A stretch of 64,000 nucleotides of DNA from Rhodocyclaceae bacterium (GCA_016791105.1 JAEUNM010000085.1:143159-207158), one strand, 5' to 3'; numbered from the stretch's first letter, positions 18,030 to 26,866 are shown. Numbers and translations: made by a program. The notes: a model not told the origin generated them from the sequence alone.

Positions 18030-18037
18030 CTTGGGTG

Positions 18038-19072
18038 ATGGCCAAACCCTCTCGCCACAAAGAACTGGTCCGCAGCATCACGCGGGATGTGGTCGAACAT
18101 CCGCGCGATCTCACGCGGTACTACGCAGAGCGCCTCGGGATATCCCGTGTTGCCGCGAACAAGTACATCCAGCGCCTGGAACAGGACGGATGGATCGCGC
18201 GAAGCGGCCCGGCGACACACCCGGTTTTCAGCCCCGGCTACAAGCGAAGGGTGTCACAGATGTACCCGCTTGCCGGGCTTGAAGAGGATGTGGCTTGGGA
18301 AAAAGGCTTCAAACCCTACTTCAATCTGGCACCCAACATACAAAATATCGTGAGCCATGGGTTCACCGAGATGGTCAACAACGCAATCGACCACTCCGCG
18401 GGCAGTTCGGTGTTCATTTGGATCAGCCAGGACGAACGCATGCTGTGGATCATCATCTCGGATGACGGGGTTGGCATCTTTGCCAAGATAAGTTCAGCGC
18501 TGGGCCTACCGGACATGCGTCAGGCACTATTCGAACTGGCGAAAGGAAAATTGACTACCGACCCGAGCAAACACACTGGCGAGGGCGTGTTCTTTACCTC
18601 CAGGATGTTCGACTCGTTTGAAATCAGCGCGAATGGCTTGCAATTTAATCACGATGCGGATTCACCGCATGATTGGTTGCAGGAAGCCTCTGGCATCTTT
18701 CCGGATGGTACAGCCGTATTAATGCGGATTGCGCTCGACTCAACGCGAACGGCCGCTGAGGTTTATTCGAACTTCACCGATGCGCCTGAGGACTACGACT
18801 TCTCAAAGACCATCGTTCCAATGAAGCTCGCGCGCTTAGGCGACGAACAACTGATTTCGCGCTCACAGGCCAAGCGACTGATAGCCAGATTTGATCGATT
18901 CAAAACCGTTGTTCTCGACTTTGCGGGCATTGAACAAATTGGCCAGGCGTTCGCCGACGAACTGTTCCGGGTGTACGCCAATAGCCACCCAAAAGTGGAA
19001 CTTGTGCCGGTGAATATGAAGGAACAAGTGGAGCGCATGTGGCTACGCGCGGTAGCTCCGCCAAGTGCGTAA
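18038..19072 (+). CDS. Winged-helix / GHKL ATPase / DUF4325 (STAS-like) protein
   Basis: A 344-aa protein. Residues 1-75 carry a winged-helix motif (YAERLGISRVAANKYIQRLE, with QDGWIARSG as wing). Residues about 100-230 are a GHKL ATPase with N-box E111-x-x-N-N115, G1 box D142-x-G-x-G, and G2-like TGEGVFF at 180-186. No phospho-acceptor His box is visible. Residues about 275-340 match DUF4325, a STAS-like domain (VVLDFAGIEQIGQAFADELFR). Kinase-like and STAS-like parts in one chain suggest a self-contained switch that acts on DNA. The ATG at 18038 fits the HTH start. The GC content looks lower than in neighbours. Confidence 0.82.
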   Translation: MAKPSRHKELVRSITRDVVEHPRDLTRYYAERLGISRVAANKYIQRLEQDGWIARSGPATHPVFSPGYKRRVSQMYPLAGLEEDVAWEKGFKPYFNLAPNIQNIVSHGFTEMVNNAIDHSAGSSVFIWISQDERMLWIIISDDGVGIFAKISSALGLPDMRQALFELAKGKLTTDPSKHTGEGVFFTSRMFDSFEISANGLQFNHDADSPHDWLQEASGIFPDGTAVLMRIALDSTRTAAEVYSNFTDAPEDYDFSKTIVPMKLARLGDEQLISRSQAKRLIARFDRFKTVVLDFAGIEQIGQAFADELFRVYANSHPKVELVPVNMKEQVERMWLRAVAPPSA

Positions 19073-19090
19073 GAGCGATGCCTGACGCAT

Positions 19091-19150
19091 GCAGTAATAG
19101 GAGCAGTAATAGGAGCAGTAATAGGAGCAGTAATAGGAGCAGTAATAGGG
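19091..19150. repeat. 12-bp tandem repeat, five copies
   Basis: Five head-to-tail copies of GCAGTAATAGGA. The first four are identical and the last ends in G. The array begins 18 bp after the stop of the DUF4325 gene. The trailing TAATAGGGGACGCACCACG resembles the flank of REP-associated transposase elements in betaproteobacteria, which is recall only. No gene is supported between 19151 and 19604. Confidence 0.9.
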
Positions 19151-19331
19151 GACGCACCACGAAATCATTTGTTGCCGGCGGCACGGGTCAATGTGCAGGC
19201 CTTTAGTGCGGGCTGACAACAGTGAGCGTTCGCCCCCCCAAGCGGCCGAGACCGCTGCAGGCATATCAAGCACACGTGCGCCGGATGATTCGCCAAATCG
19301 GCACCCATTCACCCGTGTATGGCAGTTCGAC

Positions 19332-19377
19332 CGCCTCATACGTCGGGTGGCGCCTGGGGCTTATCCGCCCTTTACGC
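19332..19377. repeat. REP-like dispersed repeat, copy A
   Basis: A 46-bp element: CGCCTC, then a variable part, then GCGCCTG-x-GGCTTATCCGCCC and ACGC. It is closely similar to 19933-19977 in the same orientation. Elements containing GGCTTATCCGCCCTACG recur between genes in many beta- and gammaproteobacteria. Confidence 0.7.
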
Positions 19378-19604
19378 CGCCCCGACCCATATTGTATCTT
19401 TCATGCTTGCGGGCGGCACCCGTGCGCCATTATTGTTGGGGTCCGCTTGCAAACGCCAAGGATCCCACATCATTCGCGCCACGGCAATCGCAATCATTAC
19501 CCTTACGGCAGCACCACAAAAGGCAGCGTAGCATGGTATGTTTAAGGCCTGACGCCTTTTGAGGCCGTTTGCACCAGCCAAGCATCATGCCCCGGGGAGC
19601 GAAA

Positions 19605-19916
19605 ATGTGCCGCCGTCTTCTGGTTCTAATCGCGATAACGACACTCATCACCGCCTGCGATGCCGTCGACACCATGAAAGAAGGGTTTGCCCATTCTCAG
19701 GCGGTTTCCGATCGCTTGCAGAAAACCATCGGTCTGCCGTCATTGGTCGGGTTCAACTGGAACAACGGTACGCTTAATTCGGTATCGGTAACATTTCAGG
19801 GCATGCCGCGCGAGCAGTCCCTGCCCGACATTGCAGCCAGCGCAAAGCAAGCCATCGCTGCGGAGTTCAAACAAACCCCCAGGCAGATTGTGATCAGTTT
19901 CAGCATCGAGCCGTAA
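19605..19916 (+). CDS. Small putative lipoprotein, function unknown
   Basis: A 103-aa protein. A hydrophobic signal with lipobox LITAC (C18) suggests membrane anchoring. The mature part (DTMKEGFAHSQAVSDRLQKTIGL, then two beta strands and an amphipathic helix) matches no family I know. The start at 19605 is chosen over 19587 because GGGGAG lies 5 nt upstream. It is flanked on both sides by REP-like elements (copies A and B), which fits an accessory location. Confidence 0.7.
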   Translation: MCRRLLVLIAITTLITACDAVDTMKEGFAHSQAVSDRLQKTIGLPSLVGFNWNNGTLNSVSVTFQGMPREQSLPDIAASAKQAIAAEFKQTPRQIVISFSIEP

Positions 19917-19932
19917 GCCAGCCGTGCTTGAA

Positions 19933-19977
19933 CGCCTCCATGCGGCGGATTGCGCCTGCGGCTTATCCGCCCTACGC
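19933..19977. repeat. REP-like dispersed repeat, copy B
   Basis: The second copy of the element at 19332-19377, ending in GCGGCTTATCCGCCCTACGC. It lies 17 bp after the lipoprotein stop. The two copies bracket the lipoprotein gene in direct orientation. Confidence 0.7.
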
Positions 19978-20126
19978 TTGTCCACGTGCACATCGAACTG
20001 CGCACCATCGTAAGACGCGGGGGTTTCCGGGGGGCGGCAGAGAGCGCGCTATACTGGTTTGCATCGCCGCAGTCTTCCGGCCCGACGTTCCGGCGCCCGA
20101 TCGCTGCCGTCGCCGGTATTTGCCCC

Positions 20127-20594
20127 ATGCTGACAAAACTATCCAATCTGCTGTGCACGAGCTTGGGCTTGGCACAGACCGAGCACCAGGAAGGCCATTC
20201 CTTGCAAGTGGCCACCGCGGTACTGCTGAGCGAAGTGATGCGCGCCGACTCCGAAATTGCCGAGTCCGAACAGGCGGCGCTGCGGCGCATCCTGAAAGAG
20301 CGCTTCAACTTGTCGGACGACGAGGCTGGGCGCCTGGCGCAGCGCGGTCGCGCCGCTTCGCTCGACGCCAGCGATCTTTACCAATTCACGTCGGCCATCA
20401 ACCAGGCGCTGGATTTGCCGGAACGGGTGCAGATCATGGAGTACCTGTGGCAGGTGGCGCTGGCGGATAGCCGCCTGGACGCCTACGAGAACCACTTGAT
20501 GCGCAGACTCGCCGACCTGCTGTACATCGGCCACGGCGATTACGTCGCCGCCAAGACGCGCGCCCGCAACTTGCTGGGCCTGCCGCCCGAGTAA
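20127..20594 (+). CDS. TerB-like (tellurite-resistance domain) protein
   Basis: A 155-aa all-helical protein with the TerB/COG4103 pattern: acidic residues spaced along helices (ATAVLLSEVMRADSEIAESE near 30-50, VALADSRLDAYENHLMRRLADLL near 112-135). These two DxxxxxxE-type repeats probably bind divalent metal in TerB. The function of the stand-alone form is unknown, and no ter operon lies nearby. The ATG at 20127 is the first one that gives the family N-terminus. It is convergent with metH, with 46 bp between the stops. Confidence 0.8.
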   Translation: MLTKLSNLLCTSLGLAQTEHQEGHSLQVATAVLLSEVMRADSEIAESEQAALRRILKERFNLSDDEAGRLAQRGRAASLDASDLYQFTSAINQALDLPERVQIMEYLWQVALADSRLDAYENHLMRRLADLLYIGHGDYVAAKTRARNLLGLPPE

Positions 20595-20640
20595 TGTCCG
20601 CGCGCCGGGCGCATTCCCCGCAGGGAATTGCGCCGCACAT

Positions 20641-23600
20641 CTACAGCAGCGGAGCCAGCCACCTTTCCGCCTCGCCTGACGCCATGCGCGTGCGCTGCGC
20701 CCAGTCTTCGAGCTGGTCGCGCCCGATTTTGGTAATGGCGAAATAGCGCGCCTCGGGATGCGCGAGGTAAAAGCCGGATACCGCGGCGGCCGGGTACATG
20801 GCATAGCTTTCCGTTAGTTTCACGCCTATGGCGTTTTCCGCGTCGAGCAAGTCGAACAGGCCGGCTTTGGCCGTGTGGTCCGGGCAGGCCGGGTAGCCTG
20901 GCGCGGGGCGTATGCCCTGGTATTTTTCGGCGATCAGATCGTCGTTGCTGAGCGCTTCGGCTTCGGCGTAGCCCCAGAATTCGCGCCGCACGCGCTCGTG
21001 CAAATGTTCGGCAAATGCTTCCGCCAGGCGGTCGGCAATGGCCTTCAGCATGATGGCGCTATAGTCGTCGTGGCGCGCTTCGAATTCGGCCAGCTTGCGT
21101 TCGATGCCCAGGCCGGCCGTCACCACGAATGCGCCGGCCCAATCGGCCACGCCGGAGGCGCGCGGCGCGACGAAATCGGCCAGGCAGTAGTGCGGCGTGC
21201 CGGCCGGCTTTTCGTGCTGCTGGCGCAGGCCGTGCCATACCATGCGCTTTTCGACGCGGTTGTCGGTGCGGTAGAAGGCGATATCGTCGCCTTCGGCATT
21301 GGCCGGGAATAGTCCGAACACGCCGCGCGCGGTGAGCCATTTTTCCGCGATCACCTGGGCCAGCATTTGTTGTGCGTCGGCCAGCACTTTGCGCGCTTCT
21401 TCGCCGATCAAGGTGTCATCGAGCAGGGCCGGATAGCTGCCGGACAAATCCCAGGTCTGGAAGAACGGACCCCAGTCGATGTAGCGCGCCAATACGGTGA
21501 GGTCATAGTCGTCGAATACCGTAATGCCGGTCTGGCGTGGCGCGACCGGGCGCACGTCGCTGCCCCAGCCGCAGCAATAGGCGTTGTCGCGGGCGGCGGC
21601 GAGCGGCAGCAATTTCACGCCGCGCTTGTTGGCGTGCTGGGCGCGGATGCGCGCGTAGTCGTCGGCCACCGATTGTGCGTAGCCGGCGCTTTGTTCGGCC
21701 GACAGCAAGCTCGTGACCACACCCACCGCGCGCGAGGCATCCGGCACGTATACCACCGGCTGCCCGTAGTTGGGCGCGATCTTGATGGCGGTGTGCGCGC
21801 GCGAGGTGGTGGCGCCGCCTATGAGCAGCGGCAAATTCATGCCCAGGCGCTGCATTTCGGCGGCGACGTGGGCCATTTCTTCCAGCGAGGGCGTAATCAG
21901 GCCGGACAGGCCGATCGCACCGGCGCCCCATTCCTGCGCCTTGGCCAGTATCTTTTCGCAGGGCACCATGACGCCCAGGTCGAGCACTTCATAGCCGTTG
22001 CAGCCCAGCACCACGCCCACGATATTTTTGCCGATGTCGTGCACATCGCCCTTTACGGTAGCCATGACGATTTTGCCCTTGGCCGCGGCGCTGGATTTTT
22101 CCGCTTCGATATAGGGCTGCAAATGCGCCACCGCCTGTTTCATGACGCGGGCAGATTTGACCACCTGTGGCAGGAACATTTTGCCGGCGCCGAACAGGTC
22201 GCCGACTTCATTCATGCCGGCCATGAGCGGGCCTTCGATCACCGCCAGCGGGCCGCGTCCGGCGTCCAGCGCAGCAAGCCGTGCGGTTTCGGTGTCCTCG
22301 ACGATAAATTGCGTGATGCCCTTCACCAGCGCATGTGCGAGCCGCTTGTCCACCGGCAGTTCGCGCCAGCTCAGGTCGGCCGCGGCTTGTTGTCCGGCCT
22401 GGCCTTTGACGGTCTGGGCGTATTCCACCAGCGCTTCACCGGCACCCGGGTTGCGGTTGAGCACCACGTCTTCAACCTTGTCGCGCAAGGCGGCCGGGAT
22501 GTTTTCGTAATTGCCCAACTGGCCGGCATTGACGATGCCCATGGTGAGCCCGGCGCGTATGGCGTGGTACAGAAACACCGTGTGTATGGCTTCGCGCACG
22601 GCGTCGTTGCCGCGGAAGCTGAACGACACATTCGACACCCCGCCGCTGATTTTGGCGTGCGGCAGATGCTGTTTGATCCAGGCCGCCGCTTCGATGAAAT
22701 CGACCGCGTAATTGTCGTGATCGGCAATGCCGGTGGCGATGGCGAATATGTTGGGGTCGAAAATGATGTCCTGCGGCGCGAAACCGGCCTGTTCGGTGAG
22801 CAGGCGGTAACTGCGCTCGCAAATGCCGATCTTGCGCGCAAAACTGTCGGCCTGGCCCTGTTCGTCGAAGGCCATCACGATCACCGCAGCGCCATAGCGG
22901 CGCGCCAGTTCGGCCTGCTGCAGGAAATTCTGTTCGCCTTCCTTGAGCGAGATGGAATTGACCACGCCCTTGCCCTGTATGCACTTGAGCCCGGCTTCGA
23001 TCACTTCCCATTTGGAGGAGTCGATCATGATGGGCACACGCGCAATGTCCGGCTCGGAGGCGATCAGATTCAGAAAGCGCGTCATGGCCGCCTTGCCGTC
23101 CAGCATGGCTTCGTCCATGTTCACGTCTATGATCTGGGCGCCGTTTTCGACCTGGCTTTTGGCGACGGCCACCGCATCCTCGAAGCGGTTTTCCAGAACC
23201 ATGCGTGCGAACACGCGCGAACCGGTCACGTTGGTTCGCTCACCCACATTCACGAACAGGCTGTCCGCGCCCACGTTGCAAGGCTCCAGGCCGGCCAGAC
23301 GCAGTTTCGGTTCCGGCAGCGGCGTGCGGCGCGGCGCGGCATCGGCCAGACCTTCGGCGATGGCGCGTATGTGCTCCGGCGTGGTACCGCAACAGCCGCC
23401 GGCGATATTCAGAAAGCCGTGGTCGGCCCATTCGCGGATGAGGCGCGCCATGTTGTCCGGCGTGTCGTCATATTCGCCAAATGCATTGGGCAGGCCTGCG
23501 TTGGGGTGGGCCGACAGCATGGTGCCGGCCACCCGCGCCAGTTCTTCCACATACGGGCGCAATTCTTTTGCCCCCAGCGCGCAATTGAGGCCGAAAGACA

Positions 23601-24324
23601 GCGGGCGCGCGTGGGCGAGCGAATTCCAGAACGCTTCCGGCGTCTGCCCGGACAGGGTGCGGCCGGAGGCATCGGTAATGGTGCCGGAAATCATGATGGG
23701 CCAGCGCCGGCCCATCTGGTCGAACAGGCGTTCTATGGCAAATAGCGCGGCTTTGGCATTCAGCGTGTCGAATATGGTTTCGACCATCAGGATGTCGGCG
23801 CCGCCATCGACCAGGCCGCGCGCCGCTTCGACATAATCTTCGACGAGCTGGTCGAAACTGACGTTGCGAAAGCCCGGATCGTTTACGTCAGGCGAGATCG
23901 AACAGGTGCGCGACGTCGGCCCCAGCACGCCGGCCACGAAGCGCGGTTTGCCGGGTGTGCGCGCACTCCAGCCATCGCACAACTCGCGCGCGATGCGCGC
24001 ACCGGCCACGTTCAGTTCGTACGCCAGATCGGACAGCCCGTATTCCGCCTGCGACACGCGCGTGGAATTGAAGGTGCTGGTTTCTATGATGTCCGCGCCG
24101 GCGGCCAGATAGGCGTCGTGTATGCCGCCTATCACCTGTGGCGCGGTGAGCAGCAACAAGTCGTTATTGCCCTTGACGTCCTTGCTGTGCCCGGCAAACC
24201 GCGCGCCGCGATAATCGGCTTCGGTGAGCCGGTGGCGCTGCACCATCGTGCCCATGGCGCCATCCAGAATCAGGATGCGGCGGGCGGCGATGTCGCGCAA
24301 TTCTTGTTCGCGGTCTGGTTGCAT
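20641..24324 (-). CDS. metH: Cobalamin-dependent methionine synthase MetH
   Basis: A full-length 1227-aa enzyme that transfers the methyl group of methyltetrahydrofolate to homocysteine. Domains in order: homocysteine-binding barrel (1-330; [24 protein letters not shown] with the zinc cysteines), pterin-binding barrel (about 355-620; [29 protein letters not shown]), cobalamin cap and B12 domain (about 660-900; [11 protein letters not shown] with the lower-ligand His), and AdoMet reactivation domain (about 920-1227; [13 protein letters not shown]). The ATG at 24324 has GGAG 10 nt upstream. The leader carries a SAM-II-type riboswitch and a hairpin, so repression by AdoMet is expected. Confidence 0.97.
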   Translation of the reverse strand: MQPDREQELRDIAARRILILDGAMGTMVQRHRLTEADYRGARFAGHSKDVKGNNDLLLLTAPQVIGGIHDAYLAAGADIIETSTFNSTRVSQAEYGLSDLAYELNVAGARIARELCDGWSARTPGKPRFVAGVLGPTSRTCSISPDVNDPGFRNVSFDQLVEDYVEAARGLVDGGADILMVETIFDTLNAKAALFAIERLFDQMGRRWPIMISGTITDASGRTLSGQTPEAFWNSLAHARPLSFGLNCALGAKELRPYVEELARVAGTMLSAHPNAGLPNAFGEYDDTPDNMARLIREWADHGFLNIAGGCCGTTPEHIRAIAEGLADAAPRRTPLPEPKLRLAGLEPCNVGADSLFVNVGERTNVTGSRVFARMVLENRFEDAVAVAKSQVENGAQIIDVNMDEAMLDGKAAMTRFLNLIASEPDIARVPIMIDSSKWEVIEAGLKCIQGKGVVNSISLKEGEQNFLQQAELARRYGAAVIVMAFDEQGQADSFARKIGICERSYRLLTEQAGFAPQDIIFDPNIFAIATGIADHDNYAVDFIEAAAWIKQHLPHAKISGGVSNVSFSFRGNDAVREAIHTVFLYHAIRAGLTMGIVNAGQLGNYENIPAALRDKVEDVVLNRNPGAGEALVEYAQTVKGQAGQQAAADLSWRELPVDKRLAHALVKGITQFIVEDTETARLAALDAGRGPLAVIEGPLMAGMNEVGDLFGAGKMFLPQVVKSARVMKQAVAHLQPYIEAEKSSAAAKGKIVMATVKGDVHDIGKNIVGVVLGCNGYEVLDLGVMVPCEKILAKAQEWGAGAIGLSGLITPSLEEMAHVAAEMQRLGMNLPLLIGGATTSRAHTAIKIAPNYGQPVVYVPDASRAVGVVTSLLSAEQSAGYAQSVADDYARIRAQHANKRGVKLLPLAAARDNAYCCGWGSDVRPVAPRQTGITVFDDYDLTVLARYIDWGPFFQTWDLSGSYPALLDDTLIGEEARKVLADAQQMLAQVIAEKWLTARGVFGLFPANAEGDDIAFYRTDNRVEKRMVWHGLRQQHEKPAGTPHYCLADFVAPRASGVADWAGAFVVTAGLGIERKLAEFEARHDDYSAIMLKAIADRLAEAFAEHLHERVRREFWGYAEAEALSNDDLIAEKYQGIRPAPGYPACPDHTAKAGLFDLLDAENAIGVKLTESYAMYPAAAVSGFYLAHPEARYFAITKIGRDQLEDWAQRTRMASGEAERWLAPLL

Positions 24325-24337
24325 GCTGGCGGAACTC

Positions 24338-24383
24338 CAAAAAGCAAACGGCCCGTTGGCTTGGCATAAAGCGAACGGGCCGT
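24338..24383 (-). terminator. Terminator-like hairpin in the metH leader (attenuator)
   Basis: On the minus strand, ACGGCCCGTT (24383-24374) pairs perfectly with AACGGGCCGT (24357-24348). An inner GCTT/AAGC extends the stem, and TTTGCTTTTT follows. It ends 13 bp before the metH ATG, and the only good promoter lies upstream, so metH transcripts must pass through it. This fits the expression platform of the riboswitch just 5' of it. Confidence 0.75.
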
Positions 24384-24394
24384 GTTGCGTTGGC

Positions 24395-24450
24395 TCGCTT
24401 TAGCTGGATTTGTAGTGCGCCCGCAAGCTGTAGCTTCAAATCGGCGCGTA
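24395..24450 (-). ncRNA. SAM-II (SAM_alpha) riboswitch aptamer upstream of metH
   Basis: Read on the minus strand, the RNA has stem P1 GCGCC (24447-24443) paired with GGCGC. The loop begins GAUUUG (24442-24437) and ends CUUGC (24427-24423). After P1 come ACAAAU and then GCUAAAGC (24404-24397). The order P1 - GAUUUG - CUUGC - P1' - AAAU - GCUAAAG is that of the SAM-II pseudoknot, with loop GCUU able to pair with the final AAGC. I recognised it by comparison with remembered SAM-II sequences; no covariance search was run. The gene downstream is methionine synthase, which fits. Confidence 0.8.
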
Positions 24451-24460
24451 TGAGCGGCGC

Positions 24461-24489
24461 AACATACTGTGCTGCGGCGCAAAAGTCAA
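24461..24489 (-). promoter_or_regulatory. Promoter of metH
   Basis: On the minus strand, TTGACT (24489-24484) and TATGTT (24466-24461) are separated by 17 bp. Transcription would start near 24454, just before the riboswitch stem, giving a leader of about 130 nt. Confidence 0.7.
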
Positions 24490-24537
24490 GGCGCTGCCCG
24501 GCCGGACGCTGCACCAACGGCGATGGCCGGCACGAAC

Positions 24538-25857
24538 TCAGTTAGGGAGTGCTTCGCCGCGCTTGGCCAGTTCCGAACGCGCCAGCGGATCGCCTTTGGC
24601 CGCTGCCAGCCGCAGCCAGCGCAAACCTTCCGCCTCATCCCTGGGCGTGCCGCGGCCTTCCAGGTACATCAAGCCCAGGTTGGCCTGGGCCGGCGCGAAA
24701 TCCTGTTCCGCGGCGCGCATGTACCAGCGCAGGCCTTCCTGTTCGTCGCGCAGCACGCCGCGGCCGTTCGAATACATGTAGCCGAGATTGTTCTGCGTCG
24801 GCGCATTGCCCTGGTCAGCAGCCTTGCGGTACCAGTAAATCGCGTCCTGCATGCTGGCCGTGACGCCGCGCCCCTGCTCGTACATTTTGCCCAGATTGTT
24901 CTGCGCCATCACGTTGCCGCTTTCGGCAGCAAGTTTGTACCAGCGTATGGCTTCGTTGTCGCTTTTGGGTACGCCCTGGCCTTCGGCGTAGAAAAAGCCC
25001 AGCATGGCCTGCGCCGCGGGGTGGCCTTGTTTGGCGGCATTTTCGAATAGCGCGCGTGCGGCATTCACGTCGGCCGTCTGCAAGGCCTGCGCGTAGAGCG
25101 CATCTGCCGTCGCCGGTTCGCTGCTGGCCGGCGCAGCGGCGGTATGGGGCGGGTGGGCCAGCGAGGGCGCCGGGGCGACGCTGCTGCCCAGGCGCATGTC
25201 GAGCAAAAATGCAATCCAGGCCAGTACGCCCAGCGCGGCGATGGTGTACAGACCGGTGCGCGCTTTGCGCGGCGGACTATTCGGGAATTGATAAATCGTG
25301 GCACCGGCTGCCGCCGCGGCGGCGACGGTGCCGCGCGCAGAACCCGGCTCGGCTGTAGATACGGCCGCTTGCGGTGCGGCATCCGCTGCGCGGCGCCGGT
25401 TTTCTTGCGGCGCTTCGTCGGCAGCATCCGCATCGGCGGCCGCGCGGCGCGGCGCAGAACCGGCAGGGTGACCGCACACGATGTCCAGTTGCACGGCAAG
25501 CGCATCGAACGAGGCCGAAGCGCCGGCAAAATCCCAGCGCTGCAAATCCACCGTGGGTAAATCGCGGAAATCGAAGGGGGTGCCGGAAGAATCCAGCGTC
25601 ACGTTGATCAGCCTGCCCTGGTCCCGCGCGGCGAGCGCTTCCGCGCGCACGGCGGCGTTGGCGGAACCGTTGTAGGACCACAGCGCAATCACGCAATCGG
25701 CGTCGGCGGCGCGCGGTTGGGCGGAACTGAGCCAGCCGTTGCTGGCCTGGGCTTCACGTTCTGCCCAGACGCGATAGCCACGCTCGCTCAGCGCACGGGC
25801 GAGCAGGCGCGCACGGCGGGCATCCGGTGGCGCATGGGTAAGCAATACGGAATACAT
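24538..25857 (-). CDS. TIR domain - TM - Sel1 repeat protein
   Basis: A 439-aa protein. Residues 1-125 resemble a TIR domain: strand YSVLLTHA, helix with RARLLARALSERGYRVW, strand ADCVIALWS, and R-A-E73-A-L-A-A, where E73 is placed like the catalytic glutamate of NADase TIRs. A disordered Ala/Glu-rich linker precedes a TM helix at 201-221. About 260-435 holds five Sel1-like repeats (A-x-x-W-Y-x-x-A-A-x-x-G-x-x-x-A-Q-x-N-L-G pattern). TIR would be cytosolic and the repeats periplasmic if the N-terminus is inside. It ends upstream of the metH promoter and is probably transcribed separately. Confidence 0.8.
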   Translation of the reverse strand: MYSVLLTHAPPDARRARLLARALSERGYRVWAEREAQASNGWLSSAQPRAADADCVIALWSYNGSANAAVRAEALAARDQGRLINVTLDSSGTPFDFRDLPTVDLQRWDFAGASASFDALAVQLDIVCGHPAGSAPRRAAADADAADEAPQENRRRAADAAPQAAVSTAEPGSARGTVAAAAAAGATIYQFPNSPPRKARTGLYTIAALGVLAWIAFLLDMRLGSSVAPAPSLAHPPHTAAAPASSEPATADALYAQALQTADVNAARALFENAAKQGHPAAQAMLGFFYAEGQGVPKSDNEAIRWYKLAAESGNVMAQNNLGKMYEQGRGVTASMQDAIYWYRKAADQGNAPTQNNLGYMYSNGRGVLRDEQEGLRWYMRAAEQDFAPAQANLGLMYLEGRGTPRDEAEGLRWLRLAAAKGDPLARSELAKRGEALPN

Positions 25858-25936
25858 GGGTGGACAAATCCTCGCTGCACTGCGACCAGAAGCACGGTAA
25901 ACCTGCCGCGGCGTTGCATCCAGCCCATTACGGGCA

Positions 25937-26149
25937 TCAACAACCGCACTTCTTGCTTATCGGTCGAGTAGACAGAAGATTGAGGACTTCTTCCACACTA
26001 AGGCCGCGATTGAGCATGGCCGCGGCATCGAAGTAATAGCCCAGGTCAGCGCCAGGTTCGAGTACCACGGCGCCGCTTTCGGCATCGATCAACAGGTGTT
26101 CGATATAGCCGGGGCACTCGCGGCTGTGCACGCGGTAGCGGGCACCCAT
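25937..26149 (-). CDS. Small protein with CGC tail, function unknown
   Basis: A 70-aa open frame beginning 10 bp after the stop of the pRiA4b ORF-3-like gene, with AGGG upstream, so the two are probably co-transcribed. It reads like a compact beta-alpha protein (EHLLIDAESGAVVLEPGADLGYYFDAAAM) followed by a helix (SVEEVLNLL) and ends KKCGC. I do not recognise a family. The Cys pair at the tail could bind metal, which is speculation. Confidence 0.5.
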   Translation of the reverse strand: MGARYRVHSRECPGYIEHLLIDAESGAVVLEPGADLGYYFDAAAMLNRGLSVEEVLNLLSTRPISKKCGC

Positions 26150-26159
26150 GCGCGCCGCC

Positions 26160-26747
26160 CTAGCCGCGCAGGCGCAGCAAGCTGTGGTTCACGGCTTCCA
26201 GATCGAAGCGCTCGGCCTCGAATTCCTTGCCCACCCACTCGCGATAGCCTTTGTGACGCGGATGTTTCGGATCGCGCAGCGCGGCCAGCAGTTCGGCGTA
26301 GCCCCAGATGCCGCCGCAATCTTCGGGCGGGCAGGCGCGTTCGCCGGCACGGCAGCGCGGGTAGCGCACGCCGGGCTCGGGCGGCACCACGCCTTCGATC
26401 TGCACTTCATGCTCCCAGGTGTCGCCGAAATCGTAGATGTAGCTGAAGCGGACGGCATCGCCGCCCAATTCTTCCAGCCGCAGCCCGCTTTCGTCGTGCA
26501 GGGGCGATTCCGGCAAACCCAGCGCCTTGCGCTCCGGAGCGCCGTAGCGCTGGCCGCGAATGCGGAATTCGTGCAGGTGGTAATCGTCCCAGCCCATGGC
26601 GCGCTGGATGATGTGATGCAGTTTGACCAGGGTGGTCTTGCCGTTGACCTCGATGCGCCGCCACACCTCTGGCTTGGTACCGAGCAAGGTGATGCGGATT
26701 TGAAAAATCGTGGCCTTGGGTGCTTTAGCAACAGCTTTCAGGGCCAT
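26160..26747 (-). CDS. Plasmid pRiA4b ORF-3 family protein
   Basis: A 195-aa protein matching the PRiA4_ORF3 / IS1096 passenger family: FQIRITLLGTKPEVWRRIEV at the N-terminus, LHHIIQRAMGWDDYHLHEF, FSYIYDFGDTWEHEVQIE near 115, and a late ACPPEDCGGIWGYAELL. The family is common on plasmids and mobile DNA but has no firm function. The start at 26747 has GGAG 9 nt upstream; 26771 is an alternative. The 95 bp up to the M16 gene stop hold nothing clear. Confidence 0.88.
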   Translation of the reverse strand: MALKAVAKAPKATIFQIRITLLGTKPEVWRRIEVNGKTTLVKLHHIIQRAMGWDDYHLHEFRIRGQRYGAPERKALGLPESPLHDESGLRLEELGGDAVRFSYIYDFGDTWEHEVQIEGVVPPEPGVRYPRCRAGERACPPEDCGGIWGYAELLAALRDPKHPRHKGYREWVGKEFEAERFDLEAVNHSLLRLRG

Positions 26748-26866
26748 TGCACCATTCTCCGATAATTGCATGATTATGATTTCCTAAGCTTGTGCGCGGC
26801 CGGTATCCGATTTTACCGCCTGCGCCTTCCGGCGCAAACCCATCGGTCGATAATTCCGTCCGCGCC

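Noticed and set aside
19091..19150. Possible CRISPR array
   Set aside because: The period is only 12 bp with no spacers, so it is a simple tandem repeat. No cas genes are present.
21367..23745. A 792-codon open frame antisense to metH
   Set aside because: High GC keeps the opposite strand open. It has no family pattern, is rich in Arg, Gly and His as expected from antisense of GC3-rich codons, and metH is a full-length enzyme.
24325..24540. Cobalamin or S-adenosylhomocysteine riboswitch before metH
   Set aside because: No B12 box and no SAH-type GAGGAGCGCUGC segment. The SAM-II order of motifs fits far better.
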